Shown here in pieces: positions 48,677 through 63,530 of a stretch of 64,000 nt of DNA. Numbering within the stretch: the first letter of the stretch is position 1; every line of letters starts with the position of its first letter. The notes under the pieces are model-generated. The model worked only from the letters and a program-made list of their open reading frames with translations. It ran no database searches and was not told the DNA's origin. A program made the translations under genes and the position numbers. The DNA is from Haliclona indistincta. Its lineage: Eukaryota; Porifera; Demospongiae; Haplosclerida; Chalinidae. The stretch is from NCBI GenBank assembly GCA_964017065.1, contig OZ024788.1, positions 3,178,887 to 3,242,886 on the forward strand. The letters are read 5' to 3'.

Positions 48677-50330
48677 CACATATCCTCAGTTAATACCACT
48701 GCTACTTTACTTCTACAAGAACTACTGATGACTAGTCATTGTATGTGTTGTGGAAACCTTTAACTAGATTTTTGCTGATTTTACATTAGTAACTTTTCTT
48801 TTATAAAGTGTTCATCTTTTTAGAGCTGCTGATTATTAATATTAGATTTTGTTTTTCTGATGCTGATTTTTATTAATCAGTGAGACGGCTATCTTTCATT
48901 TGATCAACAGAAGTACCAAAAATACCAGAGTTGATGTTTAAAATAAATTATTAATTACAGTGGAAACCTCTCTTAACGGACACTCCCAATAGTAGACACC
49001 TCCATATAACGGACAGTTTGCTGTTGTACACAACAAGTCAGATAAAACCTACATGTAAGGGACACCTCCATGTAATGGACAAACTCCACTTGCCCAACTT
49101 GTCCGATATAGAGAGGTTCCACGGTACACAAGAAACTATAGTCTGCATCATTGTCTGATGCAATAGAGAAGTCGGCATTGAGTAATGTGTCTATAGCAGC
49201 TAGGTACCCATCTGTCGTTTGAGTGGTTCAACATATGATTGAAATAGTATAGTAATATCTGGTGATACCGAGCAACCAAAATTTTGGGTCATGATAAGGT
49301 GGTTCCATGGAGAGTCACAAAGAAGTGGATAATGATGCATTTCTAAATGCTCGCTTGTTTTAGTTGAAGATGAGCACAAAAAGCATAGAGATTGAATCGC
49401 AACATGCAATGAAAGGCCTAAGTTTCAAGTAGAACAGCACTGTCATTGATATTAATATGCAGAGAATACAGAGTTGGATGCTCCTTCCAATTATGCACTC
49501 TTAATCACATGAATATTTACTTTATGCAATAGTAATTATCAGCCATATGATGCTGCCTGAGATTATCCACAGCAACTCCTCTGCTGCTCCTCTAAGACAC
49601 ACTTGGTAGTGAGCAATGGAAACAGGTCAAACAAGTTGAACCTGATGATAAAAAGAACAGTGAATAGATAGTATCAACACGTAAATAATGTCAAGTTACA
49701 GTAACTTCCAGCTTCTTGCAATGTGAGAGTAAGTGTGCATGCACCTCGATCATCATTTGCATTTCAAAAAAGTATTTTGGTTTGTCTCTCTTTACAGCTT
49801 CTGTCTCTCATGATCTATCTCATGTACTGATTTATGGATGCTGATGTTCTGGCTGCTAATTAATACGACGGGAGCCCAACCCACAAGTTGCACAGCTACG
49901 CCCACTTCTCACGTGTTTCGATTCTCCTCGCCTCGATAGAGTCGAGATCCTGAAACCTGTCAGCAGCAGCTAGCCCCGATAACATCATGTGGTGAGCGAT
50001 CTAAAAAACATGTAGCTATCCTCACATCTTAGCTTAGCCTTAGAGTCTAAGTGACGGGCTGGGTCTCGCCAGACTAGACCATAGATATCTATGACTAGAC
50101 TTAACCATATTCGAGCTGATTTGGGCAAGCATGCATGTAAGTATCATGAATAATGTTGACTATAAGGCACATGACCAGGTCTTGTGATGTCAAGCCTGGA
50201 ATGCTAGCTGCATTACTTCACTGTATTGTATGTTAACTCAGTCATGATTGGATCCCGTGTTGTAATGGTAGTAGTGTGCCTGTGCTTTTTCTTCATCTCT
50301 CTCGGGTGCTAAAAATCGCCATTCTCTCAG
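48677..50330. other. Intergenic with duplicated 3' flank and one MITE
   Basis: 49345-49500 matches 43930-44110. Apart from the MITE at 48956-49126, no exon is recognised up to the first alpha-adaptin exon. Upstream exons of alpha-adaptin (the first several hundred codons) are not present. Confidence 0.5.
48956..49126. mobile_element. Tc1/mariner-type MITE, TA-flanked, copy 2
   Basis: The ends TACAGTGGAAACCTCTCTTA and GAGAGGTTCCACGGTA are inverted repeats related to 22435-22617. Confidence 0.65.
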
Positions 50331-50494
50331 AGAAGTATGCCCAAAACTACACCTGGTATGTAGACACTATCCTCAAGCTCATCAGACTGGCTGGTGACTA
50401 TGTTGGTGAAGAGGTGTGGTATCGTATTATACAAATAGTCATCAATAAATAAGAGGTTCAGGGATATGGTGCTCAGACATGCTTCCGGGTATGG

Positions 50495-50670
50495 TGACGA
50501 GTGGGTGGGTGGGTGAGTGAGTGAGTGAGTGGGTGGGTGAGTGAGTGAGTGATTGAATGAGTGAGTGAGTGGGTGAGTGAGTGAGTGAGTGAGTGGGTGA
50601 ATGAGTGAGTGAGTGGGTGGGTGAGTGAGTGAGTGGGTGTTTGAGTGAGTGAGTGAGTGTCTGTGTGTGA
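50495..50670. repeat. (GTGA/GTGG)n microsatellite
   Basis: Tetranucleotide repeat on the plus strand starting just after the first alpha-adaptin exon's donor. Confidence 0.95.
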
Positions 50671-51071
50671 AGTGAACTAATCTGACCTGATCTCTCCCTC
50701 TCTCTCAGGCCCTACAAGCTCCTGCTTGTCATGAGAACATGATCAAGGTGGGTTCCTACATCATCGGAGAGTTTGGCAACTTGGTAGCCGGTGACCCGCG
50801 CTCTGGACCCAGTGTCCAATTCCAGCTACTCCACTCCAAGTACCCGTTCTGTTCTCTCGGCACACGAGCTCTCCTGCTCTCTACATACATCAAACACGTC
50901 AACTTGTACCCAGAGATAAAGCCACAGATACAAGCTGTACTTGAACAGGATGGACAGAGCCGCAACTTAGATCTTGAGCTGCAACAGCGAGCAATAGAAT
51001 ACCTTAAACTATCCCACATTGCAAATCCTGATCTGATGGTTAGCAACCGTACATTAAACATAGCTTGACTC

Positions 51072-51072
<1 letters not shown>

Positions 51073-51127
<55 letters not shown>

Positions 51128-51236
51128 TCTCTCTCTCTCTCCCTCCCTCCCTCCCTCCCTCCCTCCCTCCCTCCCTCCCTCCCTCCCTCCCTCCCTCCCT
51201 CCCTCCCTCCCTCCCTCCCTCCCTCCCCCTCTCTCT
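51073..51236. repeat. (CT)n then (CCCT)n microsatellite at a splice acceptor
   Basis: About 70 bp of CT followed by about 85 bp of CCCT, running into the CAG acceptor at 51237-51239. The copy 2 counterpart (59626-59811) is mostly CT with rare GT steps. Confidence 0.95.
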
Positions 51237-52297
51237 CAGGCAACAGTACTATAGGAGATGCCTCCATTCCCGGAGAAGGACTCACTCCTTCTATCCAAGC
51301 TGTACACGACAGCGCCATGGATGGTTAAGCTTCACGGAGGAGATGAACAAGATGAGGATACTGCAGCAGCCAAACAACCCTCAGGTAAAAACAGCTCTCT
51401 CTCTCTCACGCTAGCATAAACACAACGGAATTTAAATTGTTAAACTGTACATTTATACCGAATTTAAAATCAGTCACTGAATCTGTCCCTCCCTGACTGT
51501 TCTCTTCCTCTATCTCTCTTTTTCTCCTTCTCTAGCTATCCAACCAGTTGCAGTACCCAGTGCCATACCGACTCCTGCTGTGGCTGCTGCTGCTCCTGTC
51601 CCCTCTGCTGTCTCAGCTCCTCTGGGAGGGGGTGGACTGGACTCACTCCTCCTCATCGATGTAGCACCATCTCTACCGCTAGACTTGACACAATCTGCTC
51701 CCAGCACCACTGGACCACCGGCTCCTGCCGTGCCAGCTCCCACGGTACCAGCTACTGGTGGTACTCTCGCACCTGGAGCAGAGGAGGGCTTTCAACGGTT
51801 AGCACAAAACAAATGACAGTTGTCAGTCTGAAATCAAAAATATTATTATAGTTGTGAAAACTTATTGTAGCTTGCTAATATGAAGACAAAATGCGCATTT
51901 TACAATTTAGCAACACAATTAGGGTTATTTGTACTTGTACAATTCTCTTTTCCAAAAGCTGGTTTATAATTTTCTTGTGTTTTCTGCAGGTTCGTCTTCA
52001 AGAACAATGGAGTGTTGTTTGAGAATGATGTGCTTCAGATTGGTATCAAGTCAATGTATCAGAAGACTCTAGGTCAGTATTACTGGGTCACAAAATAAAT
52101 CTACACATTGCACATGTGCAGTAGCCAGTGGCATACCTATAATTCAGGCCACTTGCCTCGGTGAAAGTTCTAGGTTAATTTGGAGGTTGGGTTAATATTA
52201 CAAAAGTACAGTGAAAACAGCTTGACAAAGTAATAATGATTACTTCAAGGGCAAGGTGGAACCTTCTGTATCATGCACCTCTGCATTATTGTGTATA

Positions 52298-52300
<3 letters not shown>

Positions 52301-52353
<53 letters not shown>

Positions 52354-52819
52354 GGTCGTATTATTGTATTTTACGGTAACAAGTCCAGCTCTCCTCTACA
52401 CGGGTTCTCTGTCACCACTAACACAGCTGATCATGAGAGTGCACTAGAGATCAACCTTCAACCCATGCCAACCACAGTAGAAGCTGGAGCCCAGCAACAG
52501 CAAGTCATCAACGTGGACTGCAAGAACGTCTTCTTCGAAGCGCCTCACCTCGAGATCAAATTTAGGTAAGAGCTGGCTATTTAAACATAAAATGTACAAG
52601 TTTTTAAAATGTATCCTTTTGACAAGTGTTGTTTTATCTCTGGTTTATGAATTTTTTCTCTCTCAGTGTGGGTGGAACCTCACCTCAGCATATTGTTCTC
52701 AAGTTGCCGATGACACTGAACAAGTTCTGTGATCCAACTACTCTGACAGCTGACGACTTCTTCTCTCGATGGAAGCAACTAGCAATGTACGTGTACAGTA
52801 GAGCGTGTGTGTGTGCGTG

Positions 52820-52880
<61 letters not shown>
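52301..52880. repeat. (CT)n at 52301-52350 and (GT)n at 52806-52881 in alpha-adaptin introns
   Basis: The CT tract directly precedes the AAAG acceptor of the exon at 52355. The GT tract begins about 20 bp after the donor at 52787. The exons 52355-52565 and 52667-52786 lie between them. Confidence 0.9.
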
Positions 52881-52884
<4 letters not shown>

Positions 52885-53384
52885 TATGTGGTGCAGTCCT
52901 TCAGTTAGTCATGAGTCTCAGTAGATGGTATGTGCCTAGTTGTTGTGTGGGGTGAATCAGTGTAGTCAAATATTCCGAGACAAATGTTACTAGCTGTGTG
53001 TACAAGAATTCTTAAATTCATGTACATGTATGTGAGTGTTAATGTTGACCTGGTCCTCCTCACTGCTGTAGTCCTGCACAAGAAGCTCAGAGAGTGTTTC
53101 CAGCTCGTACCAACATGGACAAAGAAACAGACAAATCGAAGGTACTTATTTTACAGCTTGCATTGCAAGACATTTACAAAAATTTTTCTCCGCTTCTCAC
53201 TTTAGCTGATCAATTACAAGCTCTCATTGTTGGAAAACGTGGATCCCAATGCCGACAATTTTGTCTCAGCCGGCATCATCAACACTCGCAGTGTGTTAGT
53301 GGGCTGCTTGCTACGACTAGAGCCTAACCTGCAAACAAAGGTCAGTTACAGACTAACCGCAAAGACACAATGTCACCCAATTTC

Positions 53385-53618
53385 TCCCTCTCTCATTCGC
53401 TCTCTTGCTCTCCCTCCCCCTCCCTCCCTCATTCTCTCTCTCCCCCCTCTCTCTCTCCCCCTCCTTCTCCTCTCTCTCTCTTGCCCTCTCTCCCCCCTCC
53501 CTCATTCTCTCTCCCTCCTTCTCTCTCTCTTCTCTCTCTCTCTCTCTCTCTCTCTCCCACCCCCCCTCTCTCTCTCTCTCTCTCTCCCTCTCTCTCTCTC
53601 TCCCTCTCTCTCTCTATT
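53385..53618. repeat. CT/CCCT-rich tract before the last alpha-adaptin exon
   Basis: Interrupted pyrimidine microsatellite ending at the CAG acceptor (53619-53621). Confidence 0.9.
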
Positions 53619-53699
53619 CAGATGTATCGATTGACCATCAGAACCTCACACGAGGGTGTCTCCAAGATGATATGTGATGTTCTGTCTCAGGAGTTTTAG

Positions 53700-54076
53700 C
53701 CGCATAGCCACAAGAAAACTCTATTAATTATATTACCATTATTATTATTATTCCTAGACCTTTCCGTTATGCTATGGAGTTCAAGAGACAACCTAGTGAT
53801 ATAATTATGCTTAGGACGATTGTGAATTGCTGCACGGCTGTTTTTTAACATAATTATTTTTTTCACAATTTTGCACATGTGCTCTTCAAACCATTTTCTT
53901 CTCTCTCTGATTGACACTGTATTGTCTTTTTGTATAGTATCATTAGTTATTGCAATATGTGTACTAGAGCAGATAATGACATAATAATTATACTTGGACA
54001 ATACAAGCTTGTTGTAGACCAGTCTATGCTATCGGCTACTGGCTTGCTTTCTGGCGTAAATAATTATTCTCGTTCC
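53700..54076 (+). other. Conserved alpha-adaptin 3' flank / probable 3' UTR
   Basis: Near-identical to 62878-63242 and 24512-24872, including the ATTATTATTATTATTCC run. Homology with the other two stops at about 54076. Confidence 0.7.
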
Positions 54077-54383
54077 TGCACATGTACATGTACTCTTTTG
54101 TATGTACCTGTAATGTACACGTTGGCTGTCTTTGCTAATAATTTTTATTATTATTAATTTTTCATAACAGGATTTTTCTTATACCTTATTTATCTCGTCC
54201 CGAGTTGACTTATGTGCAGGTTAATGAACAATGATATTTGTCTATTACATGCAACAGAGACTGCATGACTGTTTTTGCAGTTTTTCTTCTTAGCAATAGT
54301 TTATTGACAATTTGACAGTTATATATTGTTTAATAACAGCAATGGTGTATGAATTAAATTGTGAAAACATGCAAGCTGGGTTT

Positions 54384-56033
54384 TCAGTACAAAAGGCTTT
54401 CATAAATGGCAGCAGTTTTTGCTTCACCATAACAAACATTCTCTTGAACATGAATTGCTTTACTGGGTTTAGTTTGTACTTGATCGTAGCATGTGTTCTC
54501 TTGAATATGAATCAGATCAGTGATTTGTTTCTGTACTTCATCATTTTCACGCACAGATAAATCTGGAATAGGAGAATTACGCAAAAACGACACTTGTCCA
54601 TAAGCTTGATTTAATTTTATGTCCATGTTCTTTTTGCTTGCTGCAATTGAACCTGTAACAATGATACCACTATAATATTTTTAAATTGCGTCATTAGTAA
54701 GACAATACCTTTGTGCTTTATTAACAGAAAGCAAGTTGTAAAGCACACAATGCTACAAATAATACCAGTGAAAACTAACGCTACAGTAGTTCCTCCAATT
54801 ATTGCTGCTAGTTCCAAGTTCTCGGCAATAGAAGCATTTGATGTACTAATAGCGCTACTAAGTGTAGCATATGTTGTGGCAGTAGTAGTAACATCAGCAA
54901 CAGGCATAGCACTATTAAAAGTAGTAATGATAACTTCAGAAACTTGGTTTTCAGTAACAGCATTAGTGAAAGCAGTAGAAGTTGTCACTATTGAAGTGAT
55001 TATAACAAACAATTAATAGTGTGACAATGGTTCTTACATAAACTTGAACTATCAAGTTGGAATATTGTTGAACTGGTCATCACATCTGCAGAAAGTAATA
55101 CGATTATTCTGGACTAGTTAAAATATTTTCCTACCAATGACTGGAATATTGATGACCACTGAATTTGAAGAATTGCCTTCCCCAATACAATTAGCTGCTC
55201 TCACAGAAGCTGCATAGCTGACATTACACACTAGTCCAGTGATATTGATACTTGTAGTGGTTACATTATAAAACAATTGTTCATTTTGTCTGGCCACATT
55301 TACAACATAGTGTGAAATGTTTACATCGAGTCCACCAGTGTTATTTGGTGGACTCCACTGGAGCATTACAGAACCAACCATTTCATCTTTGCAATGAGCA
55401 TCTACTGGCTGAATACTGTCTGTGTCAACGATTCCTGGACTGCCTGCAATTCATTTCATTATTATTAATGTTATAATTATTTTTAAAACCTACTTGGAAT
55501 CATTATACTAACAGTTGTCTTTTTGTGAAATCGACATGATAGTGTCAGCCCATTGATGGCATACAAATTGAATCCAGTAAATGTCAAAGTAGAATTGATG
55601 AATGTTGGATCACTAGAATGATTTTCTGTGACGTCCACACCACTTATTGTTAGAGAGGGTGATGTGTTGCCAGAGGAGTGTGCAACTACATAATCTCCGA
55701 CAATAACTGCACCGCTCCATATGACTACACCACCAGGATCACTGCAGGTATAGCTCACTCCCCATGGAGGACCGTGTGAAGGTGAAGGAGACACTTGACA
55801 GATCACTTGTGCCTTAATTTTTGTTTGAGCTATGTGGTGTATAGAGTATTGAGTATTAACTTGATACTCAATACTGAAATCATAATAACTAACATCAGCC
55901 ATACGTAATAGCTTATTATAGTAGTTGACCCAGTGCAATGTGTATGATGTATCATTAATTACATAAAAAACGACATACCTCTTGCACTGATGACGATAAG
56001 GGAGTAAATGCAAATAACTAGGCCCATCAACAT
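54384..56033 (-). CDS. Receptor gene D: Ig-FN3 membrane protein with Tyr-motif tail, 431 aa
   Basis: Six exons join in frame (1296 nt): 55979-56033, 55494-55829, 55135-55443, 55038-55085, 54709-54987 and 54384-54652. Order: signal peptide (MLMGLVICIYSLIVISAR); Ig-like domain (VSYTCSDPG, VVIWSGAV, LTLSCRF); FN3 domain (VMLQWSPPNNTGG, NVSYAASVRAANCIGEG); a Ser/Thr-rich stalk; one membrane helix (about residues 310-338, AAIIGGTTVALVFTGIIC...); and an 89-residue tail with tyrosines at about 360 (NQAYGQV), 398 (ENTCYDQV), 417 (ENVCYGEA), 426 (IYESL) and 431. The spacing and repetition of the Tyr motifs suggest phosphotyrosine signalling or endocytic sorting (inference). Introns are phase 1 as in B and C. 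The gene lies antisense between the alpha-adaptin copies. Confidence 0.8.
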
Positions 56034-56189
56034 GACTTGTAGTTGGCAACTGGATCAAAAGGTGACCATAGGATGAGATTTACGAACGAACTGGATAGGA
56101 ACTTCGTGACCAATGCACAATGCAAGGGAGACTGAGTATACTTATACTGTTAGCCTACGTATTCGAAGTTTTTAACCCGAAAGTGGGCG

Positions 56190-57103
56190 TGGCTAGGTCC
56201 GCAATGAAAAAATCGACTGTCACAGATTCAGCGGGATTGCGTCTCAGCGTGTAGAGTGGGTTGACCCGGACATAGAACAGGTAAAGAGAGAAGCACCAAG
56301 TCCTTCCTTTTTGCAGGAAAAACAAAAATACTTAAAATAGCGTGGGCGGAGCTAGCCAATCGCAATTAAAATGCTTTTTATTCGAACAACATTCGACGTC
56401 GCAGCGTCCTTCGTGTGTTGTTTCCAGGTCATAATCTGAAAGGGGGCGGGGCTCCCGAGACTGAGACTCGGGAAAATACTCTTTGGGCTCGAGCGCCTTT
56501 GTACATTGTGCTGCAGCAACCCTATTGCAGATTTAACTAAGTTAGGTGACAATGTATCTGCACAGCAAATGTTATAAACTTTACATGCTTCCTTCCATCT
56601 GGCTCAAAAATGTTTAAAAATTTTGAGCCAGATGGAAGGAAATGCATAAACGTCATAAAACTTGCTTTGTAGATACATTGTCACCTAACTTAGTTAAATC
56701 TGCAATAGGGTTGCTGCAGCACAATGTACAAAGGCACTCGAGCCCAAAGAGTATTTTTCGCCGTTTCGGGAGCCCCGCCCCCTTTCAAATTATGACCTGG
56801 AAACAACACACGAAGGACGCTGCGACGTCCAAGACCTCGGAATTCTTGAAAGTATGATCCTGAGCGTCTTTACAAACATCACTAAGCTTCGGCGTTGAAT
56901 GTTGTTCGAATAAAAAGCATTTTAATTGCGATTGGCTAGCTCCGCCCACGTTATTTTAAGTCTTTTTGTTTTTCCTGCAAAAAGGAAGGACTTGGCGCTT
57001 CTCTCTTTACCTGTTCTATGTTCGGGTCAACCCACTTTACACGCTCAGACGCAATCCAGCTGAATCTGTAACACTCGTTTTTTCATTGCGGACCCTAGCG
57101 TGG
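56190..57103. repeat. Long palindrome upstream of receptor gene D
   Basis: The left arm (about 56190-56609) and right arm (about 56617-57103) are inverted copies with only a few bases between them at the centre (around AAAATGTTTAAAAATTTT). The right arm has about 70 extra bases (56831-56898). The left end lies about 157 bp before the gene D start codon. It is not related in sequence to the palindrome before gene C. It is probably a fold-back element. Confidence 0.85.
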
Positions 57104-57471
57104 CGGTTAATTTTGCGTATCAGAATGTAATAATTATTATCGTTTTATGGCTCAATTTACTAGCTTATGTCTATATTTTTTCTGCAGAATGAACAGTACT
57201 GTCAAGAAACTTTGAAGCAGTTGTGCAGAATAGGAATAGATATACTAAATAATGCATGTGGCACAAATCGGTTGCCAACTTCAGTCAATCAACTTTCCAC
57301 ACCTGATGTCTGAATTTATTTCCACCGTAATTTTTTTCTGTAAGTAGTCATAGGTAGTAGTTGTAGAAAGTACTAGTTCGAAGTTGTTAAAGTTTTTTAG
57401 TGAGTATTTTATCAACCAATTAAAAATTAAAATTTCATCATGTTACACACATTGCACAAGATTCGAACTAT

Positions 57472-57540
57472 TATGCCACGCGGTAGTCGTGGCATATTTA
57501 GGGTTGGGCGGAAAACAAGATGGCGGCTACACTTAGGCTA
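57472..57540 (+). mobile_element. TATGCCACG-hairpin element terminus
   Basis: Hairpin 57472-57496 plus the AAAACAAGATGGCGGCTAC block, as at 22157-22222 in reverse. It is interrupted at 57541 by another element and continues after 58191. Confidence 0.65.
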
Positions 57541-58178
57541 GTCTCGTTTCCAGACCACACCTCTTCCGCTTTGCTTCTGAGAGGGTCTGGCAGCTTGCTC
57601 GACTTTTCTCGGTCTCGGTGACGTCATTGTCACGCGTTCAATAGCTACACTGATGCAATATGCGGACAAAATTGATTGTCTGTATACTAATGTCTGTGGT
57701 CACATAAACTACAGCACTCGACAATAGTTACATAAACTACAGCACTCGACATTAGTTATAGATCAGGTCAGGAAGACACGACAGGTACTATGCTGTGTTC
57801 CTTGGTGGCGCTTGAAGATGGCAGCGCTCACAAATGTAATGGCAACAACAATAAATCGCAAATTATTTCCACACCTGTTGGTAGCGAAATCGCTCGTTTG
57901 AGCCAGCTAAGAAGTGGCTGGCTGCCTCGTAGTACTTATTAGTCAACGAAGATTACCCTAGATGCTCTCTGTCACCGATGAATCTGAACACACTGCACTA
58001 TCACCATGTTGATCATGTGCTCAACGGCGCGTTTGTCATGTGAATTTTGAAAATAAGGCGATCTGATTGGTCATTCCCATTTTCTGAGAATGAAACGTCA
58101 TCAAGACCGAGAAAAGTCGAGCAAGCTGCCAGACCCTCTTAGAAGGAAAGCGGAAGAGGTGTGGTCTGGGAACGAGAC
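57541..58178. mobile_element. Long-TIR element with 13-bp target duplication
   Basis: The inverted ends start GTCTCGTTTCCAGACC and end GGTCTGGGAACGAGAC, with roughly 75-bp imperfect TIRs. The flanking repeat TACACTTAGGCTA is perfect at 57528-57540 and 58179-58191. The related locus near 22160 has the site once. 638 bp, no transposase seen. Confidence 0.8.
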
Positions 58179-58235
58179 TACACTTAGGCTAAACGCAATA
58201 ATTCACGTATACCTTGGCTGTTGACGACATCAGGG

Positions 58236-59034
58236 TAGCCTCGTACCCTAGCCTCGTCCCCAGGCTCTCGATATAGAGCCTGGTACACATTGTATGCGCA
58301 TGCGTTAATTATGTCCAAATATGGCATGATCAATTGAATGGCATGATTCGGCAAATTCAACAGATTCCGTGAAAATCATGCCTTATTTGGACATAATTAA
58401 CGCATGCGCATACAATGTGTACCAGGCCCTCTCCTCAGCTTTGGGAGGCGGGGCCTGGGGACGAGGCTACCTCGTACCCAGGCCTATTGAGGAGAAGAGA
58501 TAAGGCCTGGTATCTACTGTTTGCGCATGCGCGGGTAGCGGTGGAATTCCACCGCCGCCGGTTATCATCGTACATGTTTGCAGTACGTTATGAATATTCA
58601 GCGGTTTTCTTAGCAGTTCGTGAAGCTCTCCTGTTTTGCAATCTACTCTGATAACTGTATTGTATCGTCTTTTCTTGAAGCTCTATCACAATAGCAGAAG
58701 TACAATTTAACAATTGAGTGCTGCTGGTAGCGGAAACGAGCGACATCGATCGACAACAGCAGCGTGAAATGTCACGCGATTAAGCACTATCGTGTATGCA
58801 GGATCATCACAAAGTTATTCGCCGATTCCAGAGCTAGAGCTGACGATCAAGCCGCTTCTTAGCCAGTTGTTTATAGGCTTAATAACTTAGGTGTGGCAGA
58901 GTTGTGGCCAGAATAACTCCTACCATGTTTTCATGTCGCAATCGGAATATTTTACAGTAAAATACACGGATATGCGCAAGCAGTAGATACCAGGCGCTTA
59001 TTTCGTGTCCCCTAGCGCCTGGATACGAGGCTAT
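58236..59034. mobile_element. TAGCCTCG-type TIR element (outer)
   Basis: Inverted tips TAGCCTCGTACCC and GGATACGAGGCTA, flanked by CATCAGGG at 58228-58235 and 59035-59042. It contains the nested element at 58249-58469. Mutator-like or hAT-like affiliation is unresolved. Confidence 0.7.
58249..58469. mobile_element. Nested TAGCCTCG-type MITE, 221 bp
   Basis: Tips TAGCCTCGTCCCCAGGC and GCCTGGGGACGAGGCTA. The target duplication CCTCGTACCC (10 bp, perfect) is at 58239-58248 and 58470-58479. A second internal hairpin has arms of about 45 bp around GCATGCG. It landed in the terminal repeat of a relative. Confidence 0.85.
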
Positions 59035-59200
59035 CATCAGGGATATTTTAACTACCTAGGGGCTATCCTAAGAGGTAAGCGCTTACAATGAGTCTACTAT
59101 TATAGACTATAAGGCCAGTTGGTATGGGCATGACAATGGCGTCTCGCCTGGAGGCACTAAGTACGGCACTGCCATATTAGACTAGACTTTTTTTTCAAAA

Positions 59201-59400
59201 NNNNNNNNNNNNNNNNNNNNNNNNNNNNNNNNNNNNNNNNNNNNNNNNNNNNNNNNNNNNNNNNNNNNNNNNNNNNNNNNNNNNNNNNNNNNNNNNNNNN
59301 NNNNNNNNNNNNNNNNNNNNNNNNNNNNNNNNNNNNNNNNNNNNNNNNNNNNNNNNNNNNNNNNNNNNNNNNNNNNNNNNNNNNNNNNNNNNNNNNNNNN
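59201..59400. other. Assembly gap (200 N)
   Basis: Unknown bases; the round length suggests a placeholder of unknown true size. The sequence resumes inside an alpha-adaptin exon, while the left side has no homology to the alpha-adaptin upstream region of copy 1. Confidence 1.
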
Positions 59401-62877
<3,477 letters not shown>

Positions 62878-63530
62878 CCGCATAGCCACAAGAAAACTCT
62901 ATTAATTATATTACCATTATTATTATTATTCCTAGACCTTTCCGTTATGCTATGGAGTTCAAGAGACAACCTAGTGATATAATTATGCTTAGGACGATTG
63001 TGAATTGCTGCACGGCTGTTTTTTAACATAATTATTTTTTTCACAATTTTGCACATGTGCTCTTCAAACCATTTTCTTCTCTCTCTCTGATTGACACTGT
63101 ATTGTCTTTTTTGTATTAGTTATTGCAATATGCATTATTGTGTTCTAGAGCAGATAATGACATAATTATACTTGGACAATACAAGCTTGTTGTAGACAAG
63201 TCTATGCCATCGGCTACTGGCTTGCTTACTGGCGTAAATAATATTATATTCTTGTTCCTGCTCTCATGTGATTTCGGTGTCGTTGTCCTGAAAACACAAA
63301 CTGTTATTTTCTTTATTGTTTCTAGCCAAGAGATCACGAACTCTTGTTCTCACTCTAGTCGAGCAATTATAAAGTTTCATTGTGAATGGTGTTGATCCAA
63401 ATACTGAAAATTTTGCATTATCGACTCAACCTACATGTACAACTGACAGTCAATGGTCTGCTGCAATAGCAAAGAAAAGACCAATGACATATTATTATCA
63501 CTCACGCAAACTCTCTCTCCAGATATGCGA
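62878..63530 (+). other. Alpha-adaptin 3' flank shared with copies 1 and 3
   Basis: Homologous to 53700-54076 and, over a longer extent, to 24512-25110. Confidence 0.7.

Larger units (their letters stand above)
50331..53699 (+). pseudogene. AP-2 complex subunit alpha, 3' half, copy 1 (two nonsense codons)
   Basis: Alpha-adaptin links clathrin, cargo and accessory proteins at the plasma membrane. Exons matching its C-terminal half: 50331-50488 ([13 protein letters not shown]), 50709-51038 ([13 protein letters not shown]), 51240-51384 (EMPPFPEKDSLLL), 51536-51797 (Pro/Ala-rich hinge), 51990-52072 ([13 protein letters not shown]), 52355-52565 and 52667-52786 (ear), 53072-53141, 53206-53340 ([13 protein letters not shown]) and 53622-53699 (MYRLTIRTSHEG...LSQEF stop). 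Splice sites and phases are intact, but TAA (50450-50452) and TAG (51252-51254, CAG in copy 2) interrupt the frame. The N-terminal trunk exons are absent upstream. Introns carry large CT, CCCT, GT and GTGA microsatellites. Confidence 0.9.

Noticed and set aside
50739..51068. 109-codon frame as an independent small gene
   Set aside because: It is an internal alpha-adaptin exon (50709-51038) running on into its intron.
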